Of a stretch of DNA of 7,443 nt, positions 5,131-7,443 are shown in pieces; within the stretch, counting starts at the first letter, position 1; each line of letters opens with the position of its first letter. The translations under genes and the position numbers were made by a program. The stretch is from Pseudomonadota bacterium (lineage in GTDB: Bacteria; Pseudomonadota; Gammaproteobacteria; Burkholderiales; Burkholderiaceae_D): positions 1 through 7,443 of the forward strand of contig JAEZHR010000111.1 in assembly GCA_023416415.1 (NCBI GenBank), in the 5' to 3' direction. The notes beneath the pieces were generated by a model. That model saw nothing but the letters and a program-made list of their open reading frames with translations. It was not told the DNA's origin and made no database searches.

Positions 5131-6396
5131 ATGCAACTCAAGCCCTGGCAGGCGGTTTTTCTGCCCATTGCGGTCAGCTTTGCACTGACTGCCCTGGCCG
5201 TCCCGCGGGCAGATCTGTTGAGCAATGCGACCTTGAGCCTCGCCGCAGGCGTTGCTGCGCTTGCACTGATGGCCATTGCTGCGATCTCGGGCGCGCGCTG
5301 GCATTGGGTCGAATCCCTGTTCGGTGGCCTGGATCGCATGTACCAGGCACACAAGTGGATGGGCGTATGGGCCTTGGGCCTGGCCTCGTATCACCTCATC
5401 TTCCGCGCCGGCCTGCGCACCTGGGAAGTCGCGCCGATCCTGCCCCTGGCGGGCGATGTCACCCGCTTCGTGCGCCAGGCGAGCTTTGTCGCTCTCATGT
5501 TCATCGTGCTGCTCGCGCTCAACCGCAACATCCCCTACAGCGTCTGGCGAGGCTGGCACAAGCTGTCCGGGCCGCTGTTCCTGGTGGTACTGCTGCACTG
5601 GCTGAGCATACGTTCCCCAATCGCGCTCTACAGTCCAGCCGGCATCTGGCTGGCGCTGGTGTCCGTGGCAGGTGTGGCAGCGGCGGCCTACAAGCTGCTG
5701 CTGTATCCGTTTCTTGCCCCCCACGCCGAATATGAGGTCGCTGGGGTGGCGTCAGGCGGCAGCGCAGTCCACTTGAGCCTGGTTCCGGTGGGCCGGGGCT
5801 TGCCATTTTCTGCGGGGCAGTTCGGTTTTCTGGTGCTGAAGCAGGATGGCTTGCGCGAACCCCATCCCTTCACGATTGCCACCGCCGGTCAGGACGGTGG
5901 GCGCATCGATTTCCTGATCCGCGGTCTCGGCGATTACACCAACAGACTGGTGCGCGAGGCACGGCCCGGCATGCGCGCCGATGTCTATGCGCCCTATGGA
6001 CGCTTCGTCCGAAGCCGGGACGCCAAGCGCGAGATCTGGATCGGTGGCGGAGTGGGCATCTCACCGTTTGTTGCGTGGCTCGACGATGCGGCGGCCGGCG
6101 GATTCGAGGATGTCGTGCTTTTCTATTACTACACACCGGGCCGTGCGTTCCCCGAGCCGGAAATCGTGGAGCGGATCGCACGCGAACGCGGCGCGAGTTT
6201 CGTCCCGATGGCCGGGCTTCCGGCCGGCAATGCGCTGAAGGATACGCTGGCGCGTGCCGCGTCGGAGGTTGGGCCGGAACATGTCGATGTCAGCGTCTGC
6301 GGCCCGAAGGGCCTGCTCGGCTATGTGCGCGAGCTGGTGGATGAGACGGGCATCCCGCAGTCGCGCTTGCGGCACGAGTATTTCGAGTTCAGATGA
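5131..6396 (+). CDS. Ferric reductase / NADPH oxidase-like transmembrane flavocytochrome b
   Basis: This 421-residue inner-membrane flavocytochrome has the layout of ferric reductases and bacterial NOX enzymes: about six membrane helices (residues 1-195), an FAD domain (200-295) and a C-terminal NAD(P)H domain. Electrons would pass from NAD(P)H through FAD and two hemes to an acceptor across the membrane. Seen: histidine pairs H74/H88 and H143/H156, spaced H-x13-H and H-x12-H as in eukaryotic NOX, so two hemes are expected; HPFT at 245-248 for FAD; GGGVGISPF at 305-313 and CGP at 390-392 for NAD(P)H; and the aromatic end HEYFEFR. The acceptor (ferric iron, oxygen or another) cannot be read from sequence. 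The ATG at 5131 follows GGAAGGA (5118-5124) and starts just before helix 1, as the family does. An in-frame GTG at 5038 with a stronger ribosome site would give 452 residues. It is divergent from the stress-protein gene. Confidence 0.9.
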   Translation: MQLKPWQAVFLPIAVSFALTALAVPRADLLSNATLSLAAGVAALALMAIAAISGARWHWVESLFGGLDRMYQAHKWMGVWALGLASYHLIFRAGLRTWEVAPILPLAGDVTRFVRQASFVALMFIVLLALNRNIPYSVWRGWHKLSGPLFLVVLLHWLSIRSPIALYSPAGIWLALVSVAGVAAAAYKLLLYPFLAPHAEYEVAGVASGGSAVHLSLVPVGRGLPFSAGQFGFLVLKQDGLREPHPFTIATAGQDGGRIDFLIRGLGDYTNRLVREARPGMRADVYAPYGRFVRSRDAKREIWIGGGVGISPFVAWLDDAAAGGFEDVVLFYYYTPGRAFPEPEIVERIARERGASFVPMAGLPAGNALKDTLARAASEVGPEHVDVSVCGPKGLLGYVRELVDETGIPQSRLRHEYFEFR

Positions 6397-6403
6397 TCCG
6401 GAC

Positions 6404-6811
6404 TCAGCTCTGGCCGAACAGGTCGTTCGCGTCGAGGATGGCCCAGGCGATATGGGGCTTGTTCTCCAGACAGCGCCGTACTGCCGCCGGGATTGCCTTG
6501 CGCGTCTTGCGGCACAGACCGGGCCGCTCGTCCATCCGGATCTGGAAGCCGCGCGCGGTTCGCACCTCGTTCGCGCCAGGGGCGATATGCAGGGAAATGC
6601 CGAGCTGGCGTTGCAGCAGGTCGACCACATGCAGCAGGTCGGAATAACTGTCGATGCGTTCGATGCGCTCGATCAGTCTTTTCTCTTCCAGCTGCGTCAG
6701 GCGCAGCACGCGAAGGTCGCCGTCCGGCTTGTCCAGCAGTTCTTCACGCCCGCAGTCGCATGCGCCAGGCGGGCATTCGGTGCGAATGGGAAACGATGGC
6801 TGCGTGGTCAT
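6404..6811 (-). CDS. Conserved-looking hypothetical protein with five cysteines
   Basis: I do not recognise this 135-residue soluble protein. Seen: an N-terminal CPPGACDC motif with C13, C18 and C20, two more cysteines at C100 and C114, a charged helical stretch LTQLEEKRLIERIERI at 38-53 that could form a short coiled coil, and a C-terminal segment GLCRKTRKAIPAAVRRCLE. The grouped cysteines suggest a metal or Fe-S site, which is inference. There is no signal peptide and no membrane segment. The frame is free of stops and the composition is protein-like, and the ATG at 6811 lies 38 bases after the PhnA/YjdM stop on the same strand, so it may share that transcript. The ribosome site is weak. 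The gene ends seven bases from the end of the convergent flavocytochrome gene, leaving no room for a terminator between them. Confidence 0.72.
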   Translation of the reverse strand: MTTQPSFPIRTECPPGACDCGREELLDKPDGDLRVLRLTQLEEKRLIERIERIDSYSDLLHVVDLLQRQLGISLHIAPGANEVRTARGFQIRMDERPGLCRKTRKAIPAAVRRCLENKPHIAWAILDANDLFGQS

Positions 6812-6849
6812 GGACTGAGCGTGGCGGTGTCGTGAATGTGGCGTGGACC

Positions 6850-7191
6850 TCAGGCCTTGCGCACGAACTCGGACTTCAGGCTCATGGCGCCGAAGCCATC
6901 GATCTTGCAGTCGATGTCGTGATCGCTGTCGACCAGACGGATGTTGCGCACTTTGGTTCCCATCTTGATCACGCCACCCGATCCCTTGGGCTTCAGGTCC
7001 TTGATGACAGTGACTGTGTCGCCGTCCTGCAGGACGTTTCCGGAAGCGTCGCGCCAGACGCGCTGCATCTCTTCATGGCCGGCGTCGGCCTGCGGCGACC
7101 ATTCATGCGCGCATTCGGGGCATACAAGCAGTGCACCGTCCTGATAGGCAAATTCGGACTTGCATGCGGGGCAGGGAGGAAGCGTGCTCAT
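6850..7191 (-). CDS. yjdM: PhnA/YjdM family zinc-ribbon protein
   Basis: This 113-residue protein matches YjdM, often still called PhnA or 'alkylphosphonate utilization protein'. Seen: a zinc ribbon with C7, C10, C24 and C27 (CPAC and CPEC pairs), then the compact PhnA domain, with VWRDASGNVLQDGDTVTVIKDL, the glycine-rich KGSGGVIKMGTKV and the ending KSEFVRKA. The family is widespread and its true function is not settled. It is unrelated to phosphonoacetate hydrolase, which shares the phnA name, and no other phosphonate gene is in the window, so a phosphonate role should not be assumed. The ATG at 7191 has only a weak ribosome site but matches the family start, and the length is typical. It follows the AMP nucleosidase gene by 72 bases, with a possible promoter between. 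Confidence 0.94.
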   Translation of the reverse strand: MSTLPPCPACKSEFAYQDGALLVCPECAHEWSPQADAGHEEMQRVWRDASGNVLQDGDTVTVIKDLKPKGSGGVIKMGTKVRNIRLVDSDHDIDCKIDGFGAMSLKSEFVRKA

Positions 7192-7227
7192 GTGTTTGGT
7201 GCGGAACGAATCAATTGAAAGGCGCAG

Positions 7228-7257
7228 AGTATAGCGGCAGCATCCGGTCCGTGACCA
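7228..7257 (-). promoter_or_regulatory. Possible sigma-70 promoter for the yjdM gene
   Basis: Reading leftwards, TGGTCA (7252-7257) is followed after 18 bases by TATACT (7228-7233), a five-of-six match to the -10 consensus. The -35 matches four of six. Transcription would begin near 7221, about 30 bases before the yjdM ATG. It lies in the short spacer after the AMP nucleosidase stop, the expected place. The AT-rich stretch TTTCAATTGATT nearby contains one FNR-like half site only. Prediction from sequence alone. Confidence 0.4.
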
Positions 7258-7263
7258 TGGGGC

Positions 7264-7443
7264 CTATCGGAAAGCGACTTCGGCGAAGCTGCGCAGCTTG
7301 CGGCTGTGCAGGCGATCGATGCCCTGGCGGCGCAGCAGTTCAATGGCACGGATGCCGATTCGCAAGTGCTGGTCGACCCGAGCGCGATAGAAATGGTCGG
7401 CCATGCCGGGCAGCTTGATCTCGCCGTGCAGCGGCTTGTCCGA
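7264..7443 (-). CDS. amn: AMP nucleosidase, C-terminal end (5' part outside window)
   Basis: The last 59 codons of a gene that enters from the right edge and ends in TAG at 7264-7266. Seen: KPLHGEIKLPGMADHFY, then VDQHLRIGIRAIELL, and the ending LHSRKLRSFAEVAFR, which is very close to the C-terminus of E. coli AMP nucleosidase. That enzyme splits AMP into adenine and ribose 5-phosphate in the cytoplasm and helps set the adenylate pool. Only the C-terminal helix region is visible; the catalytic nucleoside-phosphorylase-like core lies outside the window, so completeness cannot be judged. The + strand reading here has no recognisable protein. Confidence 0.9.
   Translation of the reverse strand, partial: SDKPLHGEIKLPGMADHFYRARVDQHLRIGIRAIELLRRQGIDRLHSRKLRSFAEVAFR

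Noticed and set aside
6380..6420. Possible bidirectional terminator between the flavocytochrome and hypothetical genes
   Set aside because: Only weak 4-5 pair stems without T-runs, and the gap is just seven bases.
6254..7218. Two overlapping + strand open frames (6254-6835 and 6493-7218) facing the hypothetical and yjdM genes
   Set aside because: The first overlaps the 3' end of the flavocytochrome gene in another frame, and the second covers yjdM antisense. Both are Arg/Cys/Ala-rich shadows without family features. The - strand frames have better start context and, for yjdM, a firm family match.
7207..7220. TTCAATTGATTC upstream of yjdM as an FNR box
   Set aside because: Only one half site (TTGAT) is present; the partner half at the required spacing is missing.

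Overview
The window is high-GC, gene-dense bacterial DNA. Its gene families and sequence style suggest a facultatively anaerobic betaproteobacterium, plausibly a Rhodocyclales-type denitrifier. That placement is inferred from gene content, not from a marker gene. Eleven protein-coding genes are supported; the first and last run off the window edges. I saw no rRNA, tRNA, CRISPR array or insertion sequence.

Left block, + strand (1-3163): the 3' part of a nitronate monooxygenase-like flavoprotein, then ubiU, ubiV and ubiT. The last three encode the oxygen-independent ubiquinone pathway. All eight cysteines known to bind the two [4Fe-4S] clusters of E. coli UbiU and UbiV are present at matching positions or spacing, so both enzymes should be functional. 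The flavoprotein has its own four-cysteine motif (C-x5-C-x3-C-x12-C) and may be a redox partner, which is speculative.

Middle block, - strand (3142-4951): read right to left, a universal stress protein gene, a NrdG2-type radical SAM activase and a small VOC-family protein, probably one transcript. A near-perfect FNR/ANR box (TTGAT-TCAA-GTCAA, 4938-4951) lies upstream of the stress gene. It sits within a base of the classic activating distance from a -10-like hexamer, so this transcript is probably switched on when oxygen is low. The 3' end of the VOC gene overlaps that of ubiT by 22 bp.

Right block (5131-7443): a + strand six-helix ferric reductase/NADPH-oxidase-like flavocytochrome with both heme histidine pairs (H-x13-H, H-x12-H). 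Convergent to it on the - strand are an unrecognised cysteine-rich 135-residue protein, a PhnA/YjdM zinc-ribbon protein and the last 59 codons of AMP nucleosidase.

Taken together, the left and middle blocks suit life without oxygen: ubiquinone for nitrate-type respiration, activation of oxygen-independent dNTP synthesis, and a stress protein under an oxygen-sensing regulator. The right block is mostly redox and housekeeping genes. The most interesting points are the cysteine-rich flavoprotein beside ubiUVT, the FNR-box promoter, the two competing starts of the flavocytochrome gene, and the unknown five-cysteine protein.
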